From: Antedon bifida
Taxonomy: Eukaryota > Echinodermata > Crinoidea > Comatulida > Antedonidae
Length of the DNA: 64,000 bases
Assembly: GCA_963402885.1 (NCBI GenBank)
Contig: OY727098.1
Span: 13,068,717 to 13,132,716, forward strand
Direction: 5' to 3'
The notes beneath the pieces are model-generated. The model was not told where the DNA came from. It was given only the letters and a program-made list of their open reading frames with translations, and searched no databases. This document shows, in pieces, positions 13,201-28,200 of the stretch (its first letter is position 1; each line of letters begins with the position of its first letter). Both the position numbers and the translations under genes were made by a program.

Positions 13201-16200
13201 ATATATTCTTTAAATAAAGCTGATATTAATATAGAAAAATTGCAAATGTCTAGTTATATTCTTAGTACAAATATACTCTTAGTCTAAAAACACACTGCGT
13301 GCAACCTTACAGTATATGGTGAACTGGGTTGGTTCCCAATAAATGTTGCACACGATTGTACATATGGAATCATATCGTTGGATTCAAATTATTTGCAATT
13401 GGAATAATTTTCATTTTAAATTTTTAACTTGTTTACACACTACTTTTTCTAAATATGAATTAGATAATTTGTTTAAACACGATTGATAATCCACCGTAGA
13501 CCTGACCAGCTTTATGTTTTCTAGGATTAAAGAGGTGTTATCTTGAAAAGGGAAAGCAACAATGAAAATTCTTTGTTTTTAATTTATGTATATTTTGTAC
13601 ATAATTTAGTTTAATATTCTTTGTAAATAGGCCTATTTTTTTGCTTGAACTTTTATTTTACTTACTATGAACGCACCTCCACTGTTTCAAAAGTGTAGCT
13701 TCCAAATAAATTATTATTATTTAAATATTATTTTTATTTTTTCTGACCTTATACTGAATGACAGTTTCAGTGATATAGCAACAGTTTTTAAAAGAATGTA
13801 TTTATAGTTTATTATAGTCATTTGAGAATTTGTTTCATAATTTCGTTGTGATCGGTTTACAAAAGTTCTTTTACCTTGTATACTTATACTTTGACTAATG
13901 TAGACTTTGAATAATAATCGGCTGCATGCAGTACAACATAGAAAATCATTAACTGGATAATGTAATAATAAAATTCCTTCATGCTACAACTTTGTCTCTT
14001 TGCAGATATTTTCTATATGAAGATGAACATGTTGACTTTAATGAAAGTATTCTAGAAAATGTTGGTGCTTGTAGATTTCATGTTCATCATGGCTGGATAA
14101 TGGGTGACAGTTCCGGGCAAGATTTTGCATCACCTAACTCTAAGGCCTACTTTCGCCGAGAAGTTATTGTCTGGGGTGACAGTGTAAAACTACGTTATGG
14201 CAAGAAACCTACCGACTGTCCATATCTTTGGAATCATATGTTGAAATATACAGAAATGAATGCTAAGATCTTCCATGGATTCAGGATTGATAATTGCCAT
14301 AGCACTCCTATACATGTTGCTGAGGTATAGTATATTATCAATTTAGGCAAAGTATTCCATCACAATTGCCCTTTCAGACTGATTCTGATTCACAACATTG
14401 AGTATTTTAATATGGAGAGATGATAATGATCCAACCTCTTCGGTAATATCTGATTTGTATGTGAATAAGAAGTATTAATAAGTTATACAGTTTTAGCAAG
14501 TAACAATGGTTGTAATTGTCAATTAATTGGTAGATATACTGTACTCATTTCTTTTTAATTGTTATCTTGGTCAATTTTGGTCTGTGATTTTAGTAGTATT
14601 ATTTCTCTATTGGATATGATATATTGTAATGGATACAAATTGTTTTTTTCTATAGGCTTTTAACAATTTCTCTTGTAGTTAAATTATCTATATTTTAATG
14701 CTACTAAATTGTTCTCATAATTTTACTCCTCCGAAGCCGCTGAATGGCACATGCTCTTATTTGGCACACTGATGTGTATTGAGAGGCCGCACACAATAGG
14801 CTATATCACTTAAATGTTTTAAGGATAAACACTAAAAAATAGGCAAAAAATAACAGTAATTTGACATGTTTTGTGAGTTATGTTACGTATCAGTAACCTC
14901 CTCTGTTGTGTACCGCCATGGCCGGATCTACAAATATCATGCGGGGCCGCCAAATTAAAACAGTGTTTAGTCTCAGCAGCCAATCAACCGTATCAAATGA
15001 TCACGTCGTTGAAGTTTGAATGATTTTCGTTCTAGTTCTAATCCGCGATATGTGTAAATAATAAGTATCACCTCTTCATAACTAGACCACATTGTAATTA
15101 CAAAAATTAGCAAAAAAGATACGAAACCTCATGCAAAAAAATGGCAAAATATAAAAAACATTTGAAGTAAAAAAAACACATGCACACAAATAAAATGAAT
15201 CCAAATGGTTTTCGTTTTTCCACAAAATATCAGATATAAACGAAAAATACACCTAAAATTTAAAAATTTGTGTCTGAGCACATCATCTAATTTCGACTTG
15301 TTTACTTTTTACGTTGATTTCAAAGTCCGTAAAGCAGCTGTAGTTTTATTATTCCAATACTTCACATCCTAATTCTATAACCTAATTCATATTTTATCAT
15401 TAAAATGTTTTAATCTGCCAATTGAACGTGCATGTCCCACTCATGCACCTTGTCACTTTCTGATGCCACCCTAGATTAATATTCACACAGCGCAAAGTCC
15501 CATATCCAGTATGGCACTTTTATTATACTTAATCATCCCATGCAAATTATTATCAAGGCAGACAAGACTGTGTGGAGCACGGGTTACTGCTAGACCACAA
15601 TTTAATTACAAAAGTAGCAAATCTCCCAATAAAAAAAATTGCAAAATATCAAAACCATTGAAATAAAAAAAAAATGTAAATAAATAAATTTAATGTAATG
15701 GAACATTTATATAGCGCTATTTCATGAAGATCAGTGCGTTGTGGACTTAGATATTACACCTTTTCAACAACATTCTTTCTCCCCTAATGGTCACATCGTG
15801 TCATCGGCAGCCAACTACGGCGCCATTACGTCTGTCCACGACAGTGTGTGTGTGAACTAGTACACCGTGGTAACCCCCTACTCGTCTCGAAAGATGTACT
15901 AGGTTCTTTAAAGTGCACGCGAGCAATGTGCATACACTGGACCTATGGTTTATAGTCCTTATCCAAGAAGACTTGTTCTACCACCAGAACCATGGAGCGA
16001 GTGAGCATCGAACCCTTTCCGATGTTATGGCTATGGATTACGGTTCCACTGTCTTAACCACTCGGCCACTCACTCACAAACAAACAAATAAACACAAACA
16101 AAACGATTCCAAATGGTTTGATATATTGTTGAACATGAAAACAACTTAACAATTCCTGTTTCCGCAGCAATGTGTTTTTCGTTCGATTTATGTCCACTTT

Positions 16201-19200
16201 TTTATTTTATCAAATAATTAATACACCACGAAAAAACACCTAATTTAATATAGTTTGGCATTTTATAATTTTGTTAGTGTTTGCCCGCATCATCTAATTC
16301 ACACAGCACAATTTTTCTTTAGCGTCTTTTATTTTCGTAAAGTCTGAACAGTCAAAAGTAAAGTCTAAAGTTCCATCCAGTATTGCTTTCATTTTTTAGC
16401 TTACATATATTTCAAAGTAAAGGGATAGTGTATAACAATTTGTTGACAATTTGTTTTTTTAAAATAATTTGTCAGAGAACATTTAGTGTGTATATAACCA
16501 TATAAGGCACTGCTGGTGTTATAATTATTCAGTGATGACACTCGTGTGAAATGGGTTTTGTTCTTTGTTGTTACAAAGTGATGTTTTTTACTCTTAATCA
16601 ACGAGATTATAATTAAACTACATCCATTATTAACTTACACTTACAGGCTGTAAATAAAAAAAAAAATAAAAATCTCTGTTTTGTGAAGCTCTCTACTTAA
16701 CCAAAATGTTTACAAAGCACTGTTTTTTTAATCAAACTATAGTACGTGGTTAGCCACAGATTGGTCCATTGATTCATTATCTTTTTGTTGCTACCAAAGG
16801 TTTTAGCAAACTAGCCAAGGTAACAGTGTCTAGAAAACTCAGATCTAGAAAACTCAGATCTCAGATATATCTGACTTTTCTAGATCTAGAAAACTCAGAT
16901 ATCTGAGTTTTCTAGTTCCAAAATGAAACTAGAAAACCCAGATCATCAAATGGATCGTTCCATTATTAATAGAGGGTAGCTTGTTTGAAATACTACAGTA
17001 TTATACGTTTTCTTACTAATAATAATGATTATTGTAACGTTTAGTAGCAGCCTACGACTTAAATCATAAAGAAATACAGTATACACCTTTTAAAATGTAG
17101 GCTTAGCATTTAGGCCTAGCCCAGCTAAGCAAACTCAATTCAAGGCTCAACGTGTGGGCGCTATCGCGATGTATCACGAAGAGTAGGCCTGGCCCTACTA
17201 GGCTAGAAGTGGTCAGCTCGTACCCAAAATAACTACCTATTCTCAACTTGGCTAACTCGTACCTCAACCAACTCGTACCCACACCAACTCGTACATACTG
17301 TACCTAATTTTTAGGCCTACATTTTAACTGTAACATGCACTGTATTTTCTTTATGATTTAAGCCGTAGGCCACTTCTACATGTTACAATATTAGTACACA
17401 GTAATCAGTTTTAATAATACTCTAGTATTTCAAATGACCTACCTTCTGATTAATAATGGAATGATCCAAATGACCTACCAACCAATCATTTGCTGAGTTT
17501 TTTAGTTCCATTCTGGAACTAGAAAAGTCAGATATTGATATCTGAGTTTTCTAGATCTAGAAAACTCAGATATATCTGAGATCTGAGTTTTCTAGACACC
17601 CAAGGTAACAATATAAATGTGCTTGTTTGTTCATCATATATACTAATTTTAATTTATTGATCTTTTCCCCTTATTCAAACCTTCTTTTATATTGATAGTA
17701 TCTGTTAGATGCAGCTCGTCGTATTCGACCTGACCTTTATGTCATTGCTGAACTATTTACAGACTCTGAACAGATGGACAATACCTATGTCAATAGACTT
17801 GGTATTAATTCACTTATTAGAGGTTGGTCAAATATTGAAAAATTAAAGATTCTGTATTTGTTTATTTTGATAAATCGATGTATCAACCAAAACAATTGAT
17901 GTACTGTATAGATTGATAAAATAATAAAAACTGTACACTGTCACTGTGTGTTTTTGCTGTACACTAGACCTTCCGAAAAATATTACCATTGTGCAAGTTT
18001 ATTGAGGCTAGATATGAATGTTGGCCTATCCTGATTGTTCACCTATCCTGATTGTTCATTACATATTACTGTACGTCAGAATTCGACTCGGACATTTATT
18101 TTAACATAGCATCAAATAATAATAATCATTATCATTACTTTAGAGGCATTGAATGCCCATGAATCTCATGAGGAAGGCCGTCTAGTGTACCGATACGGAG
18201 GTGACCCTGTTGGATCATTCTTACAACCTCCTATTAGACCTTTGACCCCATCAGTCACTCATGCATTAATGATGGATGTTACCCATGATAACCCATCACC
18301 CATAGAGGTAAGACAAATATATAATTTTACAAATCGTACAGAAACTTTTATTACGGTAATTTAAAGCTTAACACTTTTACCGCCAGCCACTCACTTCAGA
18401 AAGTACACTTCACAGCCAGCCACTCACTTAAGGAAGTACACTTCACCGCCAGACATGTTTGCTAAATTCATCTGTCTATACATCAAAATAAAGACATACA
18501 AATAAGCTTTCCAATAATACCGAATATTTTATTAAAATAATATTCTGAAACCACATATCTATACAAAGAACATGACCCACTTTTAGCATTTTGCACTCAA
18601 GGCTAGATAATAGGATTTTATACTCATACTTGGCTTAGGCTACCGACCATAGACCTAGAGTTTTTTTTTCAATAAACATACATAAATGTCACATAATTTA
18701 TTTGTCAATCTTTTTTTCATTATTCAATTCAGAAACAAGTCACAAACAGAAAGTAAAAACATTGATAAAACTGTCCTTTTTTTCAAATAAATGTTTTGAT
18801 GAGTACCGTTGTGTACATACTGTTTGTTTCCTGAAGTTTATTACTATAATATGAATGATTTATTGATTTATATAGAAAAGGTCTGTGTATGATCTGTTAC
18901 CAAATTCAGGTTTGGTTGCCATGGCAAACTGTGCTAGTGGTTCAAGCAGAGGCTATGATGAACTTGTACCTCATCATGTAAGTTTGAATTTTTTTTATGG
19001 ACATTTCACAGTCTAATGCTTTAATTAAAATTGGATTTTTCTTTTTTTGTATTCCTTTTAAAACTTCTTGTTTAATGTATTGAATAATTCACTACTTCTA
19101 AAAATAAGAAATAGTATACAAATATTATTTGGTTTGTTGTGACATGGTTCAAAATGGTGAACGCAACAGCTGCACGCCTCCTCCCAACCCCCTTCCCCTA

Positions 19201-22200
19201 ATTTCTGAGTGGAAAAATATTATTAGGGCTACTGAATATTGTAGAATATATTTTATCAAACTCTATTTTTTATTATAGTAAAACATCTAATTCACAAATT
19301 CATTGTCATTGTTGTTCAAGAGTATCTGAACTGTATCAAATTGCATGGACCAAAGCGTGTATAGTAGACTGTAATACGCACTTGTCTGGTGGTGTCCCTT
19401 TGTACGAATTTATTTACATTATAACTCTATATTTAGAAGTTGGCCCAGCTCACATGCGTTGATAGTGGGTCATGCTACATCAAATGGACCAATACGTAGT
19501 TGAAAGGTTCACAAACACATTTTTTAACAAATTTACAAATACCACTTGACCTGTGCATGAAGTACGTTTTTCTGCGTTCATGTAAATTTTCTATGCTACA
19601 ATTTATCCTTTTAGTTGGGGCTTGTTAGCAAATTTTTCTTAATTGCTCTTCAAAATTGCTTACCAATAGCTTTCTTCGCCAAAGTGTTCAGAAACATGTC
19701 TACTAACATAATTATATTGTTGTTCAAACTCAACTCCTAGAGCAAAATTGTTGTCAGCCATTTTTCAAAATGGCCACCTGAACAAGAAATTCTCATATAT
19801 CTCGGTAACTAATATAGGTAGAGACTTATATTTGGTCTCAAAATGTTCAATAATATAGACATTTATATTTACTGTAATGGGACATTTTTTCCTAAAATGA
19901 CCGGAAATATCATTTTATGACCAATTGACCCTTGACCTGACCTTATCAGTGTCTCGGTAACTACTGGTCTCAATTTGTTCAGAATATTCATTTTTATATT
20001 TACCTTAGAATTTATTTTTCAAAATTAACCTGAAATTTCATTATTGACCTTCGACCCAATCTAGGATTAGTTAGGTAACTTTGGTCGCAGACATTTCAAA
20101 TCGGTCACAACTTTATCAGAATATCCATATTTGTATTTAACATAATAAAAATTTTTCCCTAAAATTAAAGGAAACTGACCTGGTATTATAATTAAGAACC
20201 TTACATTCAAGTTCTGTTACTGCATTGTCTTGCTTGATAAAGAGATAATATTCATTCATTAAAAATGAAACATATTTAGAAAATGGTCACTCAAAGTCAT
20301 GCGTTTAAATCAATGGTAGGGCCGGAAATGACACTCCCATAGTGCGCTATCAGAAAAATGGTCGTAGCCTACATTTTAAGGTTGTGCGTTGAATGCGAAC
20401 GTCATGGGGAAGTTCCAGTATGGTAAACGATGCGAATATCATTAAATTGTATTGTTGACTCTTTTGAATTCAAGTCAATTCAGTTAAAGACCCCTTTCCT
20501 ACAATTTGTGACGTTTTGTAAAAATAATACATATTACTTTACAAACATTAAACCAGGTCATTCCTTGTCTTAAATGTACGTTTTATGGTAAATTATGATA
20601 AAAATTGAGAAACAATGCACTACCTAAAGTAGCTTGCGGCGAATGACCTCTCGTGGACGGTCTTTAGGCCTAGTCTAGCTAGGCTTAGTTTTGTAGGCCT
20701 AGCTGGTAAACATCGGTAACGTACGAACATCGTGCGCTAGCTATATACCTAGCCGGACGTTGTATAGTTGCTGCATTAATTGTTTTTCTATTTTTGCCAG
20801 ACTCCGTTGATACAAATAGAGGAAAACTCGGTATTTTAGCTGAAAAGTTAGGAGTCTTCCATTTGTTTTGGCCTCACGATCGATCGAAAAGTGGATGAAT
20901 TACAGAAGAAAAACAAAAATATCAATCCGCACGCAATGCATTTTGGGATTTATAGCGGGCTGCTATAATTATTAGAATCGACTTATTTTTCACATTTTTA
21001 ACCGTTAAAAGACGAAAAAAGTTATCTCAATAGGACCATATAGTCTTTTTTTTACATTAAATATAGTTTGTGATCTTAAATTAGATCTAAAAAACATAGG
21101 GAAGGGGTCTTTAATTCTTGAATTTATTTTATAAAAATTAGCAATATTTCCGTTTCTCATTTGACCATTTTAAAAACCTGAAATCACTCCTACTGTATGG
21201 TAAACTTGAGAAATGTACTACAGAAAGTTACGCGGGCACACCAAAAATCAATTTACGCGTGCGGTGCGCACGTAGCGCTAAAAACATATTTTTTTCGTGT
21301 TAATTATGTTTTTCCAGCCTTTTATAGTAATTTTACCAATTTTTTAACAATTTCGACTTAAAAGCACGTCATACGAGCACTTTGAATTGGACAATTCGCG
21401 CGCATTTTTGATGAAAAGTTTTAAAAATTTGTCAAAATTATGCCTTTTTTTAAACAGTCATAGTTTCTAAACTACATAGTGAAGTTTATTGTTATTACAT
21501 ATTCTGGAAGTAGATGAGATGTAGATATGGAATCATGCATCAATATGGCTAACCGGACATTGTGACTTTCGTCATGGCTCATCACATTTAATAGAGCGCA
21601 TCTCCACTTTGATCACTTACTGCTGGAATTGGCGCCTTACAAATTCGTACTATTATTATCCGTATTCCATTTTTCCCCATATTTTGATATTGTCAATTAT
21701 CTTTCGCATGATTTACCATTTTTAAAATTTGTAATGATGTCATCATGATCAAAAGCGTGAAACACTTGGGTCACTTATTTTCATCATTACAGTAAATATC
21801 AATTAGCTCCTCAAAATAAAAAGTGATATTCATGATTAAAACATTTTCTGAAAGCTGTTGAATTGTAGATACGAATTCATTTAAAAATGTTGTGCATCGG
21901 ATGTTGTGATATCATCATATGGCCAGTTGAATTATAAAAGTCGTACTTTCATATTTTGCGTCATAGTTCATGACATTTAAAAGAGCGCGCATCCATATTC
22001 TACGTATCAAAATTTCTTCAACACGTTAATATGTTGTTGCTCAGATAATTCCCTTCCAAAATTGCTATCTACGTGTTTCATTATGATGAAGTCATCATGT
22101 TAAAAATTGAAGTAAAAGGTGGGTTCCGTTATTTCCACCTATTCTACACTGTATGTAGTTATGTATAGTATAGTGTATGCTGTATAGAGGGTACACTAAC

Positions 22201-25200
22201 ATTTTATTTTCTTCAGGTCACAATGGCATAATGGTTTTTCTGTGCGAAATACTCCAACGAATGACAGACAGGTGGCGTTTGCGCGACGGATAGCCTAACT
22301 TGTCCATAGTGACTATTTCAAATCTAGTTGTTTATCTGCACTTGGCGGATAACCCCTTGTTATTGTCAGGATCTTTTTTTTTTCTATCTTATTAGTTATC
22401 CGCATTCAGCGGATAACTCCTTGTAATCGTCCTGTTTCTCTTTTATATTATTCTTCTGTCTTTCTCCCTCATCTAGGTCGATCAACTATCTTTCGCATGA
22501 GTTAAAAATATTTTAATTTTTATGACGTCATCATGTCTAAAAATGTAAATAACGTGGGTCACTTATTTTCATCTTTACAGTAAATTTCAATCTGTTATAG
22601 CTCGTCAGAATAAAAAAGTAATAATCATGATTAGAACGTTTTCTGGAAGCTATTGGATTTTATTTTTGTTTTAAATACATGTACTAATGATCAAACCAGC
22701 CGTGCATCCCTTTTTACAATAGTATTAATTCTAAAGACAGTTTACTTTATGTACCAAACCTTTTGCTGCACCGCCATGGCTACTTTGATCGTTATAGTTA
22801 ATTACATTATTATTATATCATTATTTAACACCTCATCTTTAGTAATACTAACAACGAGTTGATTTCTTATCGTATTATTATCATCACACTTACCTTACTA
22901 TGTTTACGTTTTACACCATACATTTATGACTAAGTTGAGTTGTTTTAATATGTTGAGGGTACTACGCTATTGGTTTCCTAGCTTATGAGTGCAATATGCA
23001 CTCCTGCATAGACAATGCATGTTTCGTTTTATGCAGGAGATCCGATCAATAGTTACCTTCTATAACATTAAGGATTGAAACAGCCATTGCATTATCAACA
23101 ATAAGCTATTTATTTTAAAAACATTTATGAGGTATATGCTCACGCTACCCATTCGCGTTGTCAATTTGTGAAAAATTAGTTAGGCTTCAAGTTTTATGTA
23201 AACCATGACGACTTTGCCGCCACCGTCGCCAGCCTAAAATAAGTGACAGCGATGTAGCATTACTTGCCATCAATGACGTTTTTTTCGCGTCACTCGAATA
23301 AATTAAAACAAGTTTTCCATTAGGAGGCTTATTATTGTACAGGCGCGTAGTTGTAAATCGCGTTATCTGTAAATGTACATGCGCCCGACTAAGGAGAATT
23401 TATTTTATGAATAGACATGCGCAGTAATTAATATGATAAACCAAGGTCAAAGGTCAATAATGTTAGAAATAGCACTTCCATTCATTTTTGGACAAACTTT
23501 TTCATTAAAGTGAATATAAAAACATATATTCTAACGATTTTAACACCATAATTAAGTATCTGTGACTAGCGGTTTCCAAGATACATAGTACGTTATTAAA
23601 AATAGCCGCCATTTTTAATTATGCAAATTAGGCTACTTCCCGTTGTCGAAAAATGTCCTAACGTTGATAAATGTGTTCAGAGGGTCTAAAGAACACATTT
23701 CATCAAAAAAACCTTTTCTTGCAATTTGTGTGAGTTAAAGTCTAAATCCCATTGACTACTAGCCTATTTCGGGTCTCCTGCAGCATCTGAAAATACATAC
23801 TAATACTGTACATTATTATTATTTTTTATTCGCACTGGAAGTATCTAGGCTTTCCTGTTATATGTTAAAATTAAATATATTATTTATTATCCTCAGTAGT
23901 GAAAAAAATTATATTTTGTTTGATATGTCGTGATTTTAATTGTCAAAAACATGATCATCCATCGATGGCTCAGGAGTTTCGATAAATCTCGCAACGTCGT
24001 AGTTCGTTTGTGGTGTGGTACGATGTTTTCGGGAGTGAATAAGAAGCATATAAAACACAAATGAAAACTATTTATTATTTTATATTGTTTGTGATAAAAA
24101 ACTTTATCCAGGCAGGCTGCATATGCTACTAATTGATAGAGGCCTGACGCCGATCATACATGACTCGGTTGTGGCATAGTCAACCGTTGAATAGGCCTCC
24201 TATATAGACTATGGCCGTGGCGACTGGTATCGCGTCAGGCCGGTGAGGCTGCAGTAGATAGGCCTAACATATTTTAATGTGGTCATGTTTTATTTGTATT
24301 TTAATCATAAATTTTGAATGAATAAAGATAAAAACAATACAAGACAACAATCTATATATTTATTTGATGTATCTACCAAAACATTTAGCCATTTTCATGG
24401 TTTTAAAAATTTGCTAAAAATTTTTCAGTTTTGCGAGAAAAAAAATTGCAGACCTTTCACAAATTTTGCAAAAGAAAATTTGACCTTAGCGTGAGTGTAG
24501 GAGGAATTTTCTGAATTGTTTCCAGCAAAGATTAATTAGTTATAAAACATGATGATGATAACTGTTCTGGGAATAAACCCAGTTTTTTTTTATACTAATT
24601 TAATTTGTTAAAAATGATGTTTAAACAAATCTTGCAATTGCTGAAAGGTTGCTGTACATTCACAGCAACCAACAGTTTCTTGCTGCAATGAATATATCGT
24701 CCAATGGCCTTGACGTAGGCCTACGTCTTGTAGTGCTTTGAACGTTTAATATTGAATATTAAACGAAGAAGATGTTGAGGTTTTCATTGACTGTTATAGC
24801 TCTATTCTAGAATGGTAATTATTATAGTGAAATATGCAGATTACACGGGTATAGAAATGAATTTGCTAACTAAAGGAGAAAACTATGAGTAGGCCTAATC
24901 TTGTATCCGTCATAATAAATGCAACAGAGCGTATTAATTTGCCAAAATGGCAAAAGGAAATGATCGGTATTTTGTATTTTTAATAAGGAATTTGTCATAT
25001 GTGTATTAAATGTGTATTTTCTAGTGGAAAAAGAATTATTCGAATAAACGCCCTGCTTTGAATAGGGAACCACCCAACCCCCCTCCACCCCTCAATAGAA
25101 CATCTTGTAGTAAACGCCCGCCACATACTGTACATTACACAATATTGCACATTTCTATTTTATTTGTAGTAGAATTCATTCATCTAAAATTTACCAAGCA

Positions 25201-28200
25201 TATCTATTATACATGTACCATGTTATTACACCATTAGCCTGAAAGTGTTAACATAGAAGGAATGCTGCAGTCTCCTCGTTCAGTTCATTGACACCGTCAC
25301 GTGGTCTGGCTTGTTGGACGGCTTTAATTGTCGGCATCTCTTTGTGGAGAGCAGGTACCAAGATCTATATTTAGAAACTGACTCGACTCTTTAGGCGTGG
25401 GAAGTTCTAGCGGAAAGTGGTTGTCTTGACGACCAGCTTTAAGCATTCATTGTTTTATGGAATGGGATTTCCTAAGTAAAAACCCTTAAAATTACAATTT
25501 TGTTTGTATTATTTTGACATAGGCCTACAGAGTAACAGCATCACACCAGGGAGTAATTAGTATGGCCTGTAATTAATTATCATAACAAAATAATAATTAT
25601 TAATTGAACGTGCTTGTGAAAATAGCACACAGCGCGCATCTCTTTCCCGCCTTGATTTAAATTTATAACGAGACCACACAGCAATTCTGGCAGGCTAGCG
25701 ATGACGTACAACGCATTCAAACCGTAGGTCTTTTTGATAAATTCATAGATTTATTCGTTGTGATTATTTATTAATTACACCTTATTGTTATACCCTATCA
25801 TAGTAGCTCCTTTAGTTGAAATATAGGCCTAGAAGCTCATATTTGTGTAGCATTGCAAGTCAAAAAAGTACAGTGTTTTAGCCTGCCTCCTCTCCTTCCT
25901 CATCATCAGTCTAGCCTACCACCCCGCCCCTGTGCGTCGTAGGCCTCCTCCCTCCGCCTATTTGATACTAGGCCTTTGATACTAAGCTTTACTAGGCCTA
26001 GGCCTATATATTATTATTTTGGTCTCTCCAGACACAATGGGAAAACTATTTTGTGCATATTAAAATGTTTATCATACACCACCATACTTAATAATAATAT
26101 TATGAATATTGCTTTGTGTAAAAAAGGACTTGAACTCGGACTAGGCCTAGGATCTATGATACGAGTAAACAGGCAGCTGAGAAGTACTACTAGTAGTAGG
26201 CCTATTCCTATCTATAGCCTAGGCTAGGCCTATTCGGAAAAATTGAGGGCCGATGAATGATGATGAAGAAGGAACAGGCAAGCTAGGCTAGACCTATAAT
26301 GAATGGGTAAACTATAAATAACATGATCAGAATATTTATGATTGTAAATGTACAATATATTTGTATGAATGAATGAATGAATTATATGAATGATTATTGT
26401 TTAAAAAATGTAATTGTAAACGTATAAACGGTAAACAAAAAAACACATACGTACGTAACTGTATAATATATTGCGCTTCTTTTAATCATATAATCATATT
26501 TGTAGGAGTCATTGCGAAAACAACATTAAAGACCCCTTACCTGCAATTTTGGACGTTTTTTGGAAAATAATACATATATATCACTTTAAAAACATTAAAC
26601 CATGTCATTCCTTGTCTTAAATGTACGTTTTATGGTAAATTATGATAAAAAGTGAGAAACAATGCACTACCTAAGTAGCTCGCGGCGATCGACCTCTCGT
26701 GGACGGTCTTAGGCCTAGCCTAGCTAGGCTTAGTTTTGTAGGCCTAGCTGGTAAACATCGGTAACGTACGAACATCATACGCTAGCTATATACCTAGCCT
26801 GACGTTGTATAGTTGCTGCATTAATTGTCTTTCTATTTTTGCCAGACTCCGTTGATACAAATTGGGGAAAACCCGGTATTTTCGCTGAAAAGTTAGGAGT
26901 CTTCCATTTGTTTTGGCCTCACGATCGATCGAATTACAGGTGAAAAACAAAAATATCAATCCGCGCGCAATGCATTTTGGGATTTATAGCGGGCCGCTAT
27001 AATTATTAGAATCGACTTATTTTTCACATTTTTAACCGTTTAAAGACGAAAAAAGTTATCGCGATAGGACCATATAGTATTATTTTTACATTAAATATAG
27101 TTTGTGATCTTAAATTAGATCTAAAAAACGTAGGGAAGGGGGCTTTAAATGAAAAACACTTTGAAAATTGAAATGGGTTTATAGTCCAGTAAAGATAAGT
27201 CAAAAATAGGGTGAACCTAGAACAAATTGCAACAGAATTTTTTTTTGTTTTGTCTGGTAAATATGGTTCAAATGAATATCATATCCAAAGTTTACCAAAA
27301 TCGGACACCGGGAAGTGGGTTAATTAGCATAAATTCAAAATGGCCGCCATTTGCTATTTTGAAGCCTCATATCTCTCTAACGGTTGGATTTAGACCACCT
27401 AAGTGCATTACGAGTAGATATAAATGTGATATTAAACATTCTAATTAGCATATTTAAATTCCCATATGACGTACCTATGACGTCATATGGTAGTTGTGAC
27501 GTCATATATTATGTTATAACTGTTTAAATGACATTATACTATGCGAACAATTTAGGAACTGCAAGAAAACATGTTTCTTGACATTCTCCTTGTTGAAATG
27601 AACATTATTTCCAAAGTTTACCAAAATCGGACGTCAGGAAGTGGGTTAATTAGTATACATTCAAAATGGCCGCTATTTATCATACCATTTTGAAGCTCCA
27701 TATCTCCTTAACGCTTGGTTTTAGACCACCTAAGTGCATTGCGAGTAGATATAAATGTGATATTAAACTTTATAATTAGCCTATTTAAATTGCCATATAA
27801 CGTACCTATGATGTCATAAGACATATGACGTCATGTATTTTGTCACAATAATGCTCAATTGGCATTATTCTAGGGGGAAAATATAGAAACCGAAAGGAAA
27901 AAATGTTTTTAATCTCATGAAAATAGTAGAACATTTACCACATCCAGGTTAAGATCATGGGTATCAGAAGTTATTCGGCCACCCTTCACAACATGCAATA
28001 GAACATTCCAGTTAATTTTCTGCAACTGCAACATTTTATAACTGCATATATATCTCATATATCTCAATTATATTTAAAGAAACAGGATTCTTAATTCTGT
28101 AATGAGTCTGGGATTTAATAATTCGACCCCATCCTAAATATGGAGTTGGATCACAGTAAGTCTCCCATCCAAAGTACATACATAGAAAATGTAATGTTGG

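Noticed and set aside
16000..16078. Functional tRNA-Ser gene
   Set aside because: A and B boxes are present but the stems do not pair properly and a SINE body with an AT-rich tail follows.
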